A DNA stretch of 57,123 nt from JBGTBD01 sp041749475. Lineage in GTDB: Bacteria > Pseudomonadota > Alphaproteobacteria > Rickettsiales > UBA998. The notes below the pieces were generated by a model that did no database searches, was not told the origin of the DNA, and was given only the letters and a program-made list of their open reading frames with translations. The translations under genes were made by a program, and so were the position numbers. Position 1 is the first letter of the stretch. Each line of letters begins with the position of its first letter. The DNA is taken from the NCBI GenBank assembly GCA_041749475.1, contig JBGTBD010000062.1, forward strand, positions 1 to 57,123. Direction: 5' to 3'. This document shows, piece after piece, positions 9,545 to 17,335 of the stretch.

Positions 9545-9652
9545 CCCCTCCCTTGAGGGGAGGGGTCAGGGGAGGGTGACTCCTTCAAGCACACTCTTAA
9601 GCGGCGTTGCCGCGTCACCCCCACCCAGCCCCCCCCTCAAGGGGGAGGAGAA
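9545..9652. repeat. GC-rich imperfect inverted repeat
   Basis: Arms of about 36 nt: the left begins CCCTCCCTTGAGGGG and ends near GGGTGAC (9581), and the right (about 9615-9652) is its imperfect complement, containing CCCCTCAAGGGGGAGG. The roughly 30-nt centre is unrelated. It occupies most of the 255-nt gap before the gene at 9721; no ORF is supported inside. Confidence 0.65.
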
Positions 9653-9720
9653 AAGATGCAAACCGAGACATTACCGAATAGGCCGTTGCCTTGGCGGGGG
9701 GATGGGGATAATATCGGGGG

Positions 9721-10353
9721 ATGACATTGTTTGCCTCTGCCTTCGTGCTCCTCCTCGCCCTCCTCTCCACGCCTGCACTGGCGCAAGCGACGGCGGAGGA
9801 CCGCGCGTTCATCGAGCGCATCAACCGCCAGCTTGACGCCTATGGCCGCGAGACGGGCATCATCATCCGCTACGCCGACGTGGCCATCGCCGAGGATAAC
9901 ATCATCGGGCGGTATTATACGTTCGCCGCCCCCACCGTCATCACCGCGATGGACGGGGTGCGCTATGCGCTGACCGTGCGGGCCGTGTCGCTGAAACGGG
10001 AGGAAGGCGACGTCTGGCAGGTGTCCATCCCCCGCGTCGTCCACCTTGCCGCGCTGCGCGGGGAAACGGCGGAGCCGGAACAGAAGATGCTGCTGCAACT
10101 CTATGGCGCGCCGTCCCTCAAGCTGATGATCGACGCGTCCCAGCAGGCGACCTATTACGATATCGACGCGCCCAACACCATCGAGGTGCGCGCGGCGCAG
10201 GAGCTTGAGGGCGGCAAACGTGGCCCGAGCATCGGCACATCGCGCTTCTATGGTCAGCCTATCGACACGTTCGGCTGGCAAGCCATCAGCCCCATCCCTA
10301 AAGAGGATATTGCTTACTTCCTGAAAACGGTAATGACGCCGACAGAGGAGTAG
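9721..10353 (+). CDS. Secreted protein of unknown function
   Basis: Predicted periplasmic protein of 210 residues with a signal peptide (FVLLLALLSTPALAQA, cut near residue 22). The mature part has no motif I recognise and contains no Cys. Codon use matches the neighbourhood and the ORF is bounded by a G-rich ribosome site, so it is probably a real gene. It ends 6 nt before the convergent end of a secreted cupin gene. Confidence 0.6.
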   Translation: MTLFASAFVLLLALLSTPALAQATAEDRAFIERINRQLDAYGRETGIIIRYADVAIAEDNIIGRYYTFAAPTVITAMDGVRYALTVRAVSLKREEGDVWQVSIPRVVHLAALRGETAEPEQKMLLQLYGAPSLKLMIDASQQATYYDIDAPNTIEVRAAQELEGGKRGPSIGTSRFYGQPIDTFGWQAISPIPKEDIAYFLKTVMTPTEE

Positions 10354-10359
10354 CCGCGC

Positions 10360-10824
10360 TTACTCCTTCGCTTTGGGAGTTTCCTTGTCATAGAGGATGA
10401 CGTGTTCCTGTTCGTCAGGATCGTTACGGGCGACGATGCCGATGGCCTCCTCCGTCTTGCTCAAATTCACCGGGTAATGCGGCACGCCGGGGGCGATGTA
10501 GATGAAATCACCCGCCTCGCTGATGACGGATTGTTTCAGCCCTTCGCCGTAATAGGTTTTCACCTTACCTTTAAGGACGTAGATCGTGCTTTCGTAATCG
10601 CTGTGGCTGTGCGCCTTGGCGGTGCCGCCGGGGGGGATGACGACCTTGTTCATCGACAGATGTTTCGCGCCCGCGTTCTTGCCCGAGACGCCGACGAACT
10701 GTTTTAATCCTTGCTTGCTGGTGATGGCTTCGGGGCGGATATTGACCAGCCCTTCCCCTCCCGCCCAGCTCGCGAACGGCAGCACCGCCGCCGTCATAAC
10801 ACTCAGAATCATGGTGCGCATCAT
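10360..10824 (-). CDS. Secreted cupin-domain protein
   Basis: Protein of 154 residues with a signal peptide (MILSVMTAAVLPFASWAGG) and a single cupin fold. Motif 1 is PPGGTAKAHSHSDYESTIYV with metal-type His residues; motif 2 is AGDFIYIAPGVPHYPVN. The architecture resembles small periplasmic cupins with unassigned substrates. It is a single gene facing the secreted protein at 9721. Confidence 0.75.
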   Translation of the reverse strand: MMRTMILSVMTAAVLPFASWAGGEGLVNIRPEAITSKQGLKQFVGVSGKNAGAKHLSMNKVVIPPGGTAKAHSHSDYESTIYVLKGKVKTYYGEGLKQSVISEAGDFIYIAPGVPHYPVNLSKTEEAIGIVARNDPDEQEHVILYDKETPKAKE

Positions 10825-11123
10825 GTCATCTCCCTGTTTAGTGATGGCATCAGACTATCACCGCGAATGATTTTGCCTAGAGGGAAAATGGGGGGGGGCT
10901 TGAGGAGCGCCAGTGTAATAAAACAGTGGTTTACATCCAGAAAACCCAGTCGCCGATGGGTCACCCGTAAGATGGTGAGAGGGGGGGAAAGGTTATGGTG
11001 GAGCATAACGGAGTGATGTCGGTCTGCTGACCTCCACCCTGCGGGCGTTCGCTTTGCTCACGTCCAATTCCACTACTGCGGAATTGTCGAATCGAACGGT
11101 TTGCTCGCGAGTATGTTCCACCC
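10825..11123. other. Gene-free stretch with tRNA-like remnants
   Basis: About 300 nt with no supported ORF. It holds G-runs (10890-10898 and 10981-10987), a 19-nt copy of the tRNA-Ala 3' end (10996-11014) and a short dyad AATTCC/GGAATT (11066-11085). Apparent ORFs here are antisense readings of tRNA sequence. Confidence 0.5.
10996..11014 (-). repeat. 19-nt duplicate of the tRNA-Ala 3' end
   Basis: TGGTGGAGCATAACGGAGT is identical to 11156-11174, the CCA end, acceptor and start of the T-arm of tRNA-Ala. A further partial match (GACCTC at 11029-11034) follows after a diverged stretch. It could be a degenerate tRNA copy or an attachment-site scar. Confidence 0.75.
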
Positions 11124-11146
11124 AAAAAAAGCCACCCGGAGGTGGC
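11124..11146 (-). terminator. Rho-independent terminator of tRNA-Ala
   Basis: On the minus strand GCCACC-TCCG-GGTGGC is followed by seven Ts. It lies 9 nt beyond the CCA end of the tRNA gene. Confidence 0.88.
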
Positions 11147-11155
11147 TTGTGGTTT

Positions 11156-11231
11156 TGGTGGAGCATAACGGAGTCGAACCGTTGACCTCTTCCATGCCAT
11201 GGAAGCGCTCTACCAGCTGAGCTAATGCCCC
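11156..11231 (-). tRNA. tRNA-Ala (GGC anticodon)
   Basis: A 76-nt gene with the CCA end encoded. The acceptor stem GGGGCAT pairs with ATGCTCC (one G-U). The D-arm reads GCTCAGCTGGTAGAGC, the anticodon arm CTTCC-ATGGCAT-GGAAG places GGC at positions 34-36, and the T-arm is AACGG-TTCGACT-CCGTT. Discriminator A73 fits alanine. A terminator follows directly. Confidence 0.96.
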
Positions 11232-11378
11232 ACATAGGCGGTAGATGGGGGTTTTAGTAGCGGAAATGGGGGGGATTGGCAAGGGGTTGCGTGAGATTGA
11301 AGCAAACTCGCAGAAAACTTCCGGTTCGGATGAGTTCGACATTGAATTTTTGGGCGGGATTCCTTAAACAGTTAACCC

Positions 11379-12407
11379 ATGCAATTAATCGTTCTTGGTA
11401 CGGCGCGCTCCGGCAGCTCCATCGTCACCCGTCTCCTCAATTTGATGGGGGCGCATTTCACCGTCAACGTGCCGTCCGTCGGCTTCAAGGATGAGGGGCC
11501 GAAAGGCTTTTGGGAGCGTTCGGACGTTAATGAATGCAACGAGGATATCCTCGCCTACCATAAATGCCGCTGGGACCAGTTGAAGCACTGGAAATTCCAG
11601 TCCGCCATCCCAAAGAAGGTGCTGACCGACCTCGCCGAAACGGCTGAGCGGATGAAGGAGATTGTTGCCACGCTGGATAAGGAAAAGCCGTGGGTCATCA
11701 AAGACCCGCGCATGTGCCTGACCTTCAATCACTGGAAGCCGTTGCTGAAGGAGGCCGTGCCCATCATCGTCTGGCGGCATCCGCTGGAAGTGGCGGTGTC
11801 CTTCAAGGCGACGCACGGGATGCCGTGGGCGCAAGGGCTGGCACTGTGGGAATATTATAACGCGGCACTGCTCTCCTCGATGAAGGGGATGGAGCCGATT
11901 TTCATCGCCCATGAAGACTTACTGAACAAGCCAAAAGACGTCATCGACCGTCTGCTGAATACGTTGAAAGCACGCGGTGTGCCACTTCATGCACCCGATG
12001 CGAAGGAGTGGGACGCGTTCTTCCACCCGGAATTGAAGAACTCGACGCTCGACAGCTTCGACGCGCCGGACATGATGCTGACCGCGTTCCAAGAGGAATT
12101 GCTGGCCATTTTCAAGGGTAAGGAAAAACTCGCGGAGAAGATTTTCCAACCCTCCGCGCTGGCAGTGGATACCATGCAGTCGATGCAGGATTTGCTGGAA
12201 CAGCAGGAAAAGTTCGAGGAGAATAACCGCAAAGTCGCCGCGCTTGAGCAGCAATGTCGCCAGTTGACCAACGAACTGGAGGATATGAACCAGCAGGCGG
12301 TGCAGGTCAAAGCCGCTGCCGCCAAACTGGAAGATATGAAGAACGAGCTGGAATATCACCGCAGCCGCCGCCGCGGGCTATTGGGGCGGTTATTCCGCGC
12401 GGCATGA
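11379..12407 (+). CDS. Sulfotransferase-like protein with C-terminal coiled coil
   Basis: Protein of 342 residues. GTARSGSS (7-14) matches the 5'-phosphosulfate loop of PAPS sulfotransferases, and IIVWRHPLEVAVSF (129-142) the 3'-phosphate-binding segment. KDPR at 108-111 is also typical of bacterial cell-surface sulfotransferases. From about 260 to 335 it becomes a heptad-rich coiled coil (NRKVAALEQQCRQLTNELED), followed by a basic end (RSRRRGLLGRLFRAA) that may touch the membrane. The acceptor is probably a surface glycan or peptide, inferred from the family. A radical SAM gene follows 102 nt downstream on the same strand. Confidence 0.75.
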   Translation: MQLIVLGTARSGSSIVTRLLNLMGAHFTVNVPSVGFKDEGPKGFWERSDVNECNEDILAYHKCRWDQLKHWKFQSAIPKKVLTDLAETAERMKEIVATLDKEKPWVIKDPRMCLTFNHWKPLLKEAVPIIVWRHPLEVAVSFKATHGMPWAQGLALWEYYNAALLSSMKGMEPIFIAHEDLLNKPKDVIDRLLNTLKARGVPLHAPDAKEWDAFFHPELKNSTLDSFDAPDMMLTAFQEELLAIFKGKEKLAEKIFQPSALAVDTMQSMQDLLEQQEKFEENNRKVAALEQQCRQLTNELEDMNQQAVQVKAAAAKLEDMKNELEYHRSRRRGLLGRLFRAA

Positions 12408-12509
12408 TACGCACCTTCCTGAAATAGTGTGATAAAGCAGCAAAATACCGATTTTTCTGGCAAAAAGTGAATAGCAGAGTATTTTCATCGGAAATTCAGG
12501 ACATATATA

Positions 12510-13475
12510 ATGATGATGGCTCCCAAACAGCGGCTCAATATTCGCTACTACACGGATTTCCCGACCTGTAATTTCCATTGCAGCTATTGCGTGGCGGGGC
12601 ATGGGGATACGTATGCGAAACCTGAATCCCAATGGGATGAGGAGCGGTTCAAGGTTATCATCAACAATATCTGCCAGATCCCGCATGACATCAATATCCG
12701 CCTCGGCGTCGGCGGAGAGTTCTTCATCAGCAAGGTGCTGGTGGATGGTGCGCGCAAGCTCTCCAACCAGCATAATATCTTCTCAGTCAACCTCATCACC
12801 AATCTCAGCTTTTCCGTCGCGCAGTATGACAAGGTGTTCAAAGGGTTCGACCAGAGCAAGATCGCCCTCGTCGCCAGTTTCCACCCGACGGAAGTGAACG
12901 ACCATGAGGGATGGTTCCATAAGGCGGCTGAGCTCAGCCAGCGGTATGATTTCGCGGTCATCATGGTCGGTTTCCCCGATTTCTTCGACCAGCTTGAGGA
13001 TTATAAGAATTACCTGAATGCGCTCGGCGTGGAAGTCTTCATCCAGCCATTTGTGGGGCCGAATAACGGTAAGCATTATCCGCGCGATTATAACGACGAG
13101 CAGCGTACGGCGCTCAAGCGGATGATCTATTCCCGCCATGATTATGAATATCTGGTGAATATGAAACGCCCCGGCCTGTGTAATGCCGGACATAAGGCGT
13201 TCTTCGTCAATCCTGTCGGGGAAGTGTTCCCGTGCGGGATGGGGCATTGGCCGGAGAAGCTAGGGGATTTTACTCAAAGCCCGGCGCTGGAACTCAGTTC
13301 AGGCCCGCTCCCCTGCCCGTTCAATTCCTGTCAGTGCGATACGGAAAATATGAATACCGTCGATTTCGAACAACATTACGAATGGACGGACAAGAACCAG
13401 CATAAATATCGCTACCGCTTCCACAAGGAAGCCGCGGGAGACCCGCGGCTTGCCGAGTGGAATATACGGTATTAG
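12510..13475 (+). CDS. Radical SAM protein with SPASM-like C-terminus
   Basis: Protein of 321 residues. The S-adenosylmethionine [4Fe-4S] motif CNFHCSYC places ligands at Cys20, 24 and 27; RLGVGGEFF (64-72) is the position of the SAM-binding GGE-like motif. Five later cysteines (224, 242, 269, 274, 276; for example CNAGHKAFFVNPVGEVFPCG) resemble a SPASM or twitch auxiliary-cluster region, common in enzymes modifying peptides or sugars. Three consecutive ATG codons make the exact start uncertain by two residues. The substrate is unknown; proximity to a sulfotransferase-like gene suggests a shared modification task, which is inference. Confidence 0.82.
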   Translation: MMMAPKQRLNIRYYTDFPTCNFHCSYCVAGHGDTYAKPESQWDEERFKVIINNICQIPHDINIRLGVGGEFFISKVLVDGARKLSNQHNIFSVNLITNLSFSVAQYDKVFKGFDQSKIALVASFHPTEVNDHEGWFHKAAELSQRYDFAVIMVGFPDFFDQLEDYKNYLNALGVEVFIQPFVGPNNGKHYPRDYNDEQRTALKRMIYSRHDYEYLVNMKRPGLCNAGHKAFFVNPVGEVFPCGMGHWPEKLGDFTQSPALELSSGPLPCPFNSCQCDTENMNTVDFEQHYEWTDKNQHKYRYRFHKEAAGDPRLAEWNIRY

Positions 13476-13501
13476 CTTAGTACAAGTGGATAGATAACGG
13501 C

Positions 13502-14098
13502 TTACTTGCCGCCGCCTGCTCCGCCACCAGCACCACCGGTTCCTCCAGTTGCACCGCCGCCACCAGCCGCACCTGAGCCGCCAATGCCGCCGACCGTGGA
13601 CGAACCGCCGCGTGCACCGGAACTTCTGCTAGTTGCGCCACTGCCTAGGGTGGAGGATGTACCCGTGGAGGTTCGGGCGCCTACGCTAGTATCTGTGCCG
13701 CCGCCCGTGCGGTTGGGAGCTGCATTGATCGTAGCACCCGTGTTAGCGTTCGAATCGAAGTTGCCGCCATTCGTATTACGGTTACGATCGGTTCCTACTT
13801 CGGAATTGGACATGCCGGGTTCAAAGGTGGATCGACCTGAGTCGATGGTGGAGTCCGTGCGGTAGGACGTGCCGGACTTGATGGATGTATTGCTGTTTGC
13901 GCCTACGCCCACATTCGTATCCGTGGATGCGCCAGAGCCATAGGATGCTCCCGTACCGGAACCATATGAGCCGGAGGTCTCTGCGTTCGTGTTGGACTGT
14001 CCGCTGGCCGTCTGGGCGAAGGCGGCTGTGGACATGATGGTCGTCATCCCCAGCACGGTGGCGGAAATCATAGAAAATTTTTTCGGTTGCTTAGTCAT
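13502..14098 (-). CDS. Secreted Gly/Ser/Thr-rich low-complexity protein
   Basis: Predicted exported protein of 198 residues: signal peptide (MISATVLGMTTIMSTAAFAQ) and then an almost wholly Gly/Ser/Thr/Asn sequence without Cys, ending in a Gly-rich tail (GGTGGAGGGAGGGK). Such composition suits a disordered or surface-associated protein. No family is recognised. AAAGGAG precedes the ATG. The opposite-strand Pro-rich ORF is its shadow. Confidence 0.6.
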   Translation of the reverse strand: MTKQPKKFSMISATVLGMTTIMSTAAFAQTASGQSNTNAETSGSYGSGTGASYGSGASTDTNVGVGANSNTSIKSGTSYRTDSTIDSGRSTFEPGMSNSEVGTDRNRNTNGGNFDSNANTGATINAAPNRTGGGTDTSVGARTSTGTSSTLGSGATSRSSGARGGSSTVGGIGGSGAAGGGGATGGTGGAGGGAGGGK

Positions 14099-14160
14099 TG
14101 TGTAACTCCTTTTATGGGTGATGAAACACTACCCGTGGGTAGCTCACGGCCCGCGTAATG

Positions 14161-14221
14161 GAGCCGCAATAGCGCTGTAGATAACGTAAGCGGTAGCGGC
14201 TCAAGTTCCCATCGTGGGAAC
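14161..14221. repeat. Inverted repeats downstream of wzt
   Basis: GAGCCGC (14161-14167) pairs with GCGGCTC (14196-14202), and GTTCCC (14205-14210) with GGGAAC (14216-14221). No T-run follows on the minus strand, so termination of wzt or a regulatory structure upstream of the Gly-rich gene are both possible. Confidence 0.45.
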
Positions 14222-14240
14222 GGGCGGACACATCAATAGG

Positions 14241-15572
14241 TCATAGGGAGGGCGTGGCGGAGCCGATGATGGAAAAATCAATCATGCCCTTTGGTTCCGT
14301 GGGGCGTTTGGCGCGTTTCGTGTCGCTGGGAAGGACTTTGAACATCACGGCATCGACGATGCGGTGAAGGGTCACCGTGCCTTCTGTTCCTTCGGTGAAG
14401 CAGCCGCAATTGAGGAAGTATGTCCCCTTCTCAAGCGTAATGGGGATGGTGAAGGTGACGCTCAGCATATCGCCTGTTTTCAGGGTGGAGAGCTGTTCGG
14501 GGGGAATGTGGTAGGCCGCACCGCCGAGGTCGATACCGCGTGTGGTTTTCAGCAGCATGCCGCAGCGAAGATTCGTGTAAATGCCGTCCAGGCGGACTTG
14601 ATAGGTGAAGGTGGCGGTCTCTTCCTCCCAGAAGCTGTGGGCCACATCACCCTTACTGTTGAGAAGTTGGGGAGAAAGTATCTCTGCCCCGTGGGTGGGG
14701 TAGACGACGCGTGAGGCGGGGGCGGTATCATCATGCGAGGCGGGGGTTTCGCTATGCGCCAGTTCATCACGCAAGCTGCGTATCTCGGTGCGGACGCGCT
14801 CGGTGTATTCGGGTGGGGCGAAGAGGAGTTTATGGTATTCCTCGACGACGCGTTTGGGGACATCATCCAGCAGCAGCTCGCCATGGTCAAACAGCATGGC
14901 ACGGTCGCAGAGTTCCACGATGGTTCCTGATGAATGGGAGACAAACAGTATCGTCGTCCCCTGCTCCTGCATTTCCTTGATGCGGGCGAAGCATTTGCGC
15001 TGAAAGCCCTCATCCCCTACCGCGAGCGCTTCATCAACCACGAGGATGTCCGGCTCAACCGCGATGGCGACGGAGAATGCGAGGCGCACATACATCCCGG
15101 AGGAATAAGTTTTCACCGGTTGGCGGAGATGGTCGGCATTGAGGCCGGAGAAGGCGACGATGCTGTCGTACTTGGCTGCTATCTCCTCCTCGCCGAGGCC
15201 AAGAATACGGGCATTGAGGGCAATGTTATCGTTACCGGAGAATTCAGGATTAAAGCCCGCACCGAGTTCCAACAAGGCAGACAGGCGACCATTGACCTCG
15301 ACCTTGCCGCTAGTGGGGGTGAGCGTCCCCGCCACGATTTGCAGCAAGGTGGATTTGCCCGACCCGTTCGCGCCGACAATGCCGATGGTCTGGCCGCGCG
15401 GGATGTCGATGGTCACAGGCTTGAGGGCTTCATGCGGACGGAAAAAGATGCGCCTTCCGCGCATGAACATTTGCTTCAGCCGATCGGACGGTTTTTCGTA
15501 AATGCGGTATTGCTTGCCGACATGGTGTAGCCGGATGGCTTGGGATGATGCTGACAACAAACTATTAGTCAC
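14241..15572 (-). CDS. wzt: Polysaccharide ABC transporter ATP-binding protein, Wzt type
   Basis: Cytoplasmic ATPase of 443 residues for export of O-antigen or capsule across the inner membrane. Walker A is GANGSGKST (67-75), the ABC signature is the Wzt/KpsT variant YSSGMYVRLAFS, and Walker B is DILVVDEALAVGDE. Residues from about 285 onwards form an extra beta-rich domain (FTYQVRLDGIYTNLRCGMLL, LEKGTYFLNCGCF) matching the Wzt C-terminal glycan-binding domain, which gives substrate choice. No Wzm permease is adjacent, so the partner must lie elsewhere. The start overlaps the preceding lipoprotein gene by 8 nt. Confidence 0.9.
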   Translation of the reverse strand: MTNSLLSASSQAIRLHHVGKQYRIYEKPSDRLKQMFMRGRRIFFRPHEALKPVTIDIPRGQTIGIVGANGSGKSTLLQIVAGTLTPTSGKVEVNGRLSALLELGAGFNPEFSGNDNIALNARILGLGEEEIAAKYDSIVAFSGLNADHLRQPVKTYSSGMYVRLAFSVAIAVEPDILVVDEALAVGDEGFQRKCFARIKEMQEQGTTILFVSHSSGTIVELCDRAMLFDHGELLLDDVPKRVVEEYHKLLFAPPEYTERVRTEIRSLRDELAHSETPASHDDTAPASRVVYPTHGAEILSPQLLNSKGDVAHSFWEEETATFTYQVRLDGIYTNLRCGMLLKTTRGIDLGGAAYHIPPEQLSTLKTGDMLSVTFTIPITLEKGTYFLNCGCFTEGTEGTVTLHRIVDAVMFKVLPSDTKRAKRPTEPKGMIDFSIIGSATPSL

Positions 15573-15804
15573 CTTTACATTGGACTATCATAATTTCTGA
15601 TTCCGTAGTCATCGAAATTAATACATACCCTTCATTACCACAAATATCCTCAGCTTTTTTATAACACATATCCCAGTTGTTTGGAGTACCAGAACACGTT
15701 AGCGAATAACGTAGTTGTCCGTCTTCAGTATAGGTTTTAGTAGCTGAAGCGCATCCTGTGAACGTTAATAGGGCAATACATGAGAATATTTTACTGACAT
15801 TCAT
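15565..15804 (-). CDS. Small predicted lipoprotein
   Basis: A 79-residue protein with signal and lipobox LLTFTGCAS (modified Cys near residue 18). The short mature region carries four further cysteines in CSGTPNNWDMCYKKAEDICG and IVQC, a pattern seen in small bacterial lipoproteins of unknown role and suggestive of two disulfides. It overlaps the start of wzt by 8 nt, so co-translation is likely. Base composition is lower in GC than its neighbours. Confidence 0.65.
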   Translation of the reverse strand: MNVSKIFSCIALLTFTGCASATKTYTEDGQLRYSLTCSGTPNNWDMCYKKAEDICGNEGYVLISMTTESEIMIVQCKGD

Positions 15805-15827
15805 GTTTATTCTCCGTGCGAATAAAG

Positions 15828-16640
15828 TTAGCGGACTTCCTTCAGTGCCTCTTCCGACGAATCGAGAACTTTGCGTTCCTCCGCCAGTTCGATGGTCAGC
15901 TCCTTGGCTTTCAGGGGATCCATCGCGGCGAGGATAGGCGCGGCTTTCCGTTCGGACATGCGATCGACGATCAGCAGCAGCACGGGCATTTCCATCTCGT
16001 TGAAGATGGCGGCGGCGGATTTGGGTTTCATATTCTCATACATCTTGACGAGACTGCGGATATTGGTGTCTTCCTGCGACTTATACTGATCGAGGATTTT
16101 CTGCACGGCCGCTTGCAGGCCTTTCAGCTCATCGAGTTTTTTGTTGATGCGGAGCTCCGTGGCGTCGAGGAGGCTCTCTTTCATCTTCACTTCTTCTTCG
16201 TACTTGTCGATCTCGGCGCGGCGTTTGGAAAGGCTTTGCAGCAGCTCTACCTCGACGGGGCTGAAATGGCGTTCTTCCTTCTTGCCGCTGCCTTCATCCT
16301 CGGCGACTTCTTCATCTGCTGTCGCGGATGCGTTTCCGCCATCTTCTCCACCGACGAGGACATCATCCCCCTCTTCTTCCTTGGCGGGAGCTTCCGCGGC
16401 AGTGGTCTTCTCAGCAGGTTTTTCAGCGGCGGCGGCAGCCTCTTTCGGGGCATCCTTCGGTGCGCCTTCCAGAGTATCTTCCACCGCTTGCGCGCTACCG
16501 GCGATGAGCATGTCGCTCAGGCGCGTCGTGCCTTGGGCGAGGTCGTAGAGCTTCACCATGAACAGCAGGACGAGGAAACTCATCGTCACCGGCATCAGGC
16601 GGAAACGCACCAGCGTATAGAGGAAGGAAGGTGTGGACAT
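15828..16640 (-). CDS. motE: MotE-like flagellar protein with MgtE-N-type domain
   Basis: Protein of 270 residues: one N-terminal membrane helix (about 15-34), an Ala/Glu/Pro-rich acidic linker (50-120), a coiled coil (about 125-190, SKRRAEIDKYEEEVKMKESL) and a final domain (195-262, KMYENMKPKSAAAIFNEMEM, AAPILAAMDPLKA) of the MgtE N-domain type. In alphaproteobacteria this architecture is MotE, a periplasmic partner of the flagellar motor. It is last in fliM-DUF6468-motE, 17 nt after the preceding gene. Confidence 0.82.
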   Translation of the reverse strand: MSTPSFLYTLVRFRLMPVTMSFLVLLFMVKLYDLAQGTTRLSDMLIAGSAQAVEDTLEGAPKDAPKEAAAAAEKPAEKTTAAEAPAKEEEGDDVLVGGEDGGNASATADEEVAEDEGSGKKEERHFSPVEVELLQSLSKRRAEIDKYEEEVKMKESLLDATELRINKKLDELKGLQAAVQKILDQYKSQEDTNIRSLVKMYENMKPKSAAAIFNEMEMPVLLLIVDRMSERKAAPILAAMDPLKAKELTIELAEERKVLDSSEEALKEVR

Positions 16641-16657
16641 GCGTGGCTACCGGATTC

Positions 16658-17335
16658 CTATGAGCGTTCGGTCTTGAGAGCGTCGAGCAATTCCTGCTCG
16701 GCCTGACTGCGCATCCGTGCGGTAGGGACGCGTCGTTTGCCTGCCTCTTCCTGTTTTGCAGGAGCTTCGGCGGCCTTACCCGCTTTGGTCGAAGAAATCT
16801 TCTCCAGCACGGACTCAAGCGCGTTGGTGCGCTTCTGTTTGTCGGTGACTTCCGCAGCTTGCGGCGCGGGGCGGCCACGGCGGATGTCGGCGAGCTTGCT
16901 CGCGCCACCTGCGACTTCGCGGGTCATCTCCTCAACAGAAGCTTCTTCGCGGCGGGCTTGGTTCGCTTCCGGGCGTGGAGCGCCTGCGGGGCGACCGCGC
17001 GAGGCGGAAATCTGGCCTTCCATCTGGTCAGCCAACCGATTGCCGCGCTCGATCATGAAGGAAAGGTCATCGGCGATGTAGTTGGCTTTATCCAGCTTGG
17101 TCTGGATGGATTCGTTGATCTTTTTGCTGGCATTGTGAATCTCGTGGATGCTGCGCGTCGCCATCTGGGTGGATTCGTCGAACTTCATGATGAGACCCGC
17201 CAGTTCGCTCTTGCTGTCCTGAAGGATGCGGATGCGTTTGTTGAGCTTGCCGCAATAATAGATCGTGACGCCCAGCAGCACGGCTACCAGCCCGTCCAAC
17301 GCAAGCGTCATCACCAGATGGAATGCTTCGCTCAT
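16658..17335 (-). CDS. DUF6468 flagellar-operon membrane protein
   Basis: Protein of 225 residues with one N-terminal helix (about 5-27, LALDGLVAVLLGVTIYYCGK). A conserved helical section follows (LNKRIRILQDSKSELAGLI, FDESTQMATRSIHEIHNASK), and then a long basic, variable tail. The conserved part corresponds to DUF6468, found beside fliM and motE in alphaproteobacteria. A motor- or switch-associated role is inferred from context. The start overlaps the fliM stop by 4 nt. Confidence 0.75.
   Translation of the reverse strand: MSEAFHLVMTLALDGLVAVLLGVTIYYCGKLNKRIRILQDSKSELAGLIMKFDESTQMATRSIHEIHNASKKINESIQTKLDKANYIADDLSFMIERGNRLADQMEGQISASRGRPAGAPRPEANQARREEASVEEMTREVAGGASKLADIRRGRPAPQAAEVTDKQKRTNALESVLEKISSTKAGKAAEAPAKQEEAGKRRVPTARMRSQAEQELLDALKTERS

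Noticed and set aside
11073..11342. Minus-strand ORF with GALAQLVERFHGMEEVNG-type sequence
   Set aside because: This is the well-known false translation of a tRNA gene; the DNA folds as tRNA-Ala.
13506..13865. Pro-rich plus-strand ORF
   Set aside because: Complement of the Gly-rich tail of the secreted protein; no start signal.
15816..16706. 296-residue plus-strand ORF rich in Phe/Leu
   Set aside because: Complement of the acidic and coiled-coil part of motE; hydrophobicity is an artefact of antisense Glu/Lys codons.
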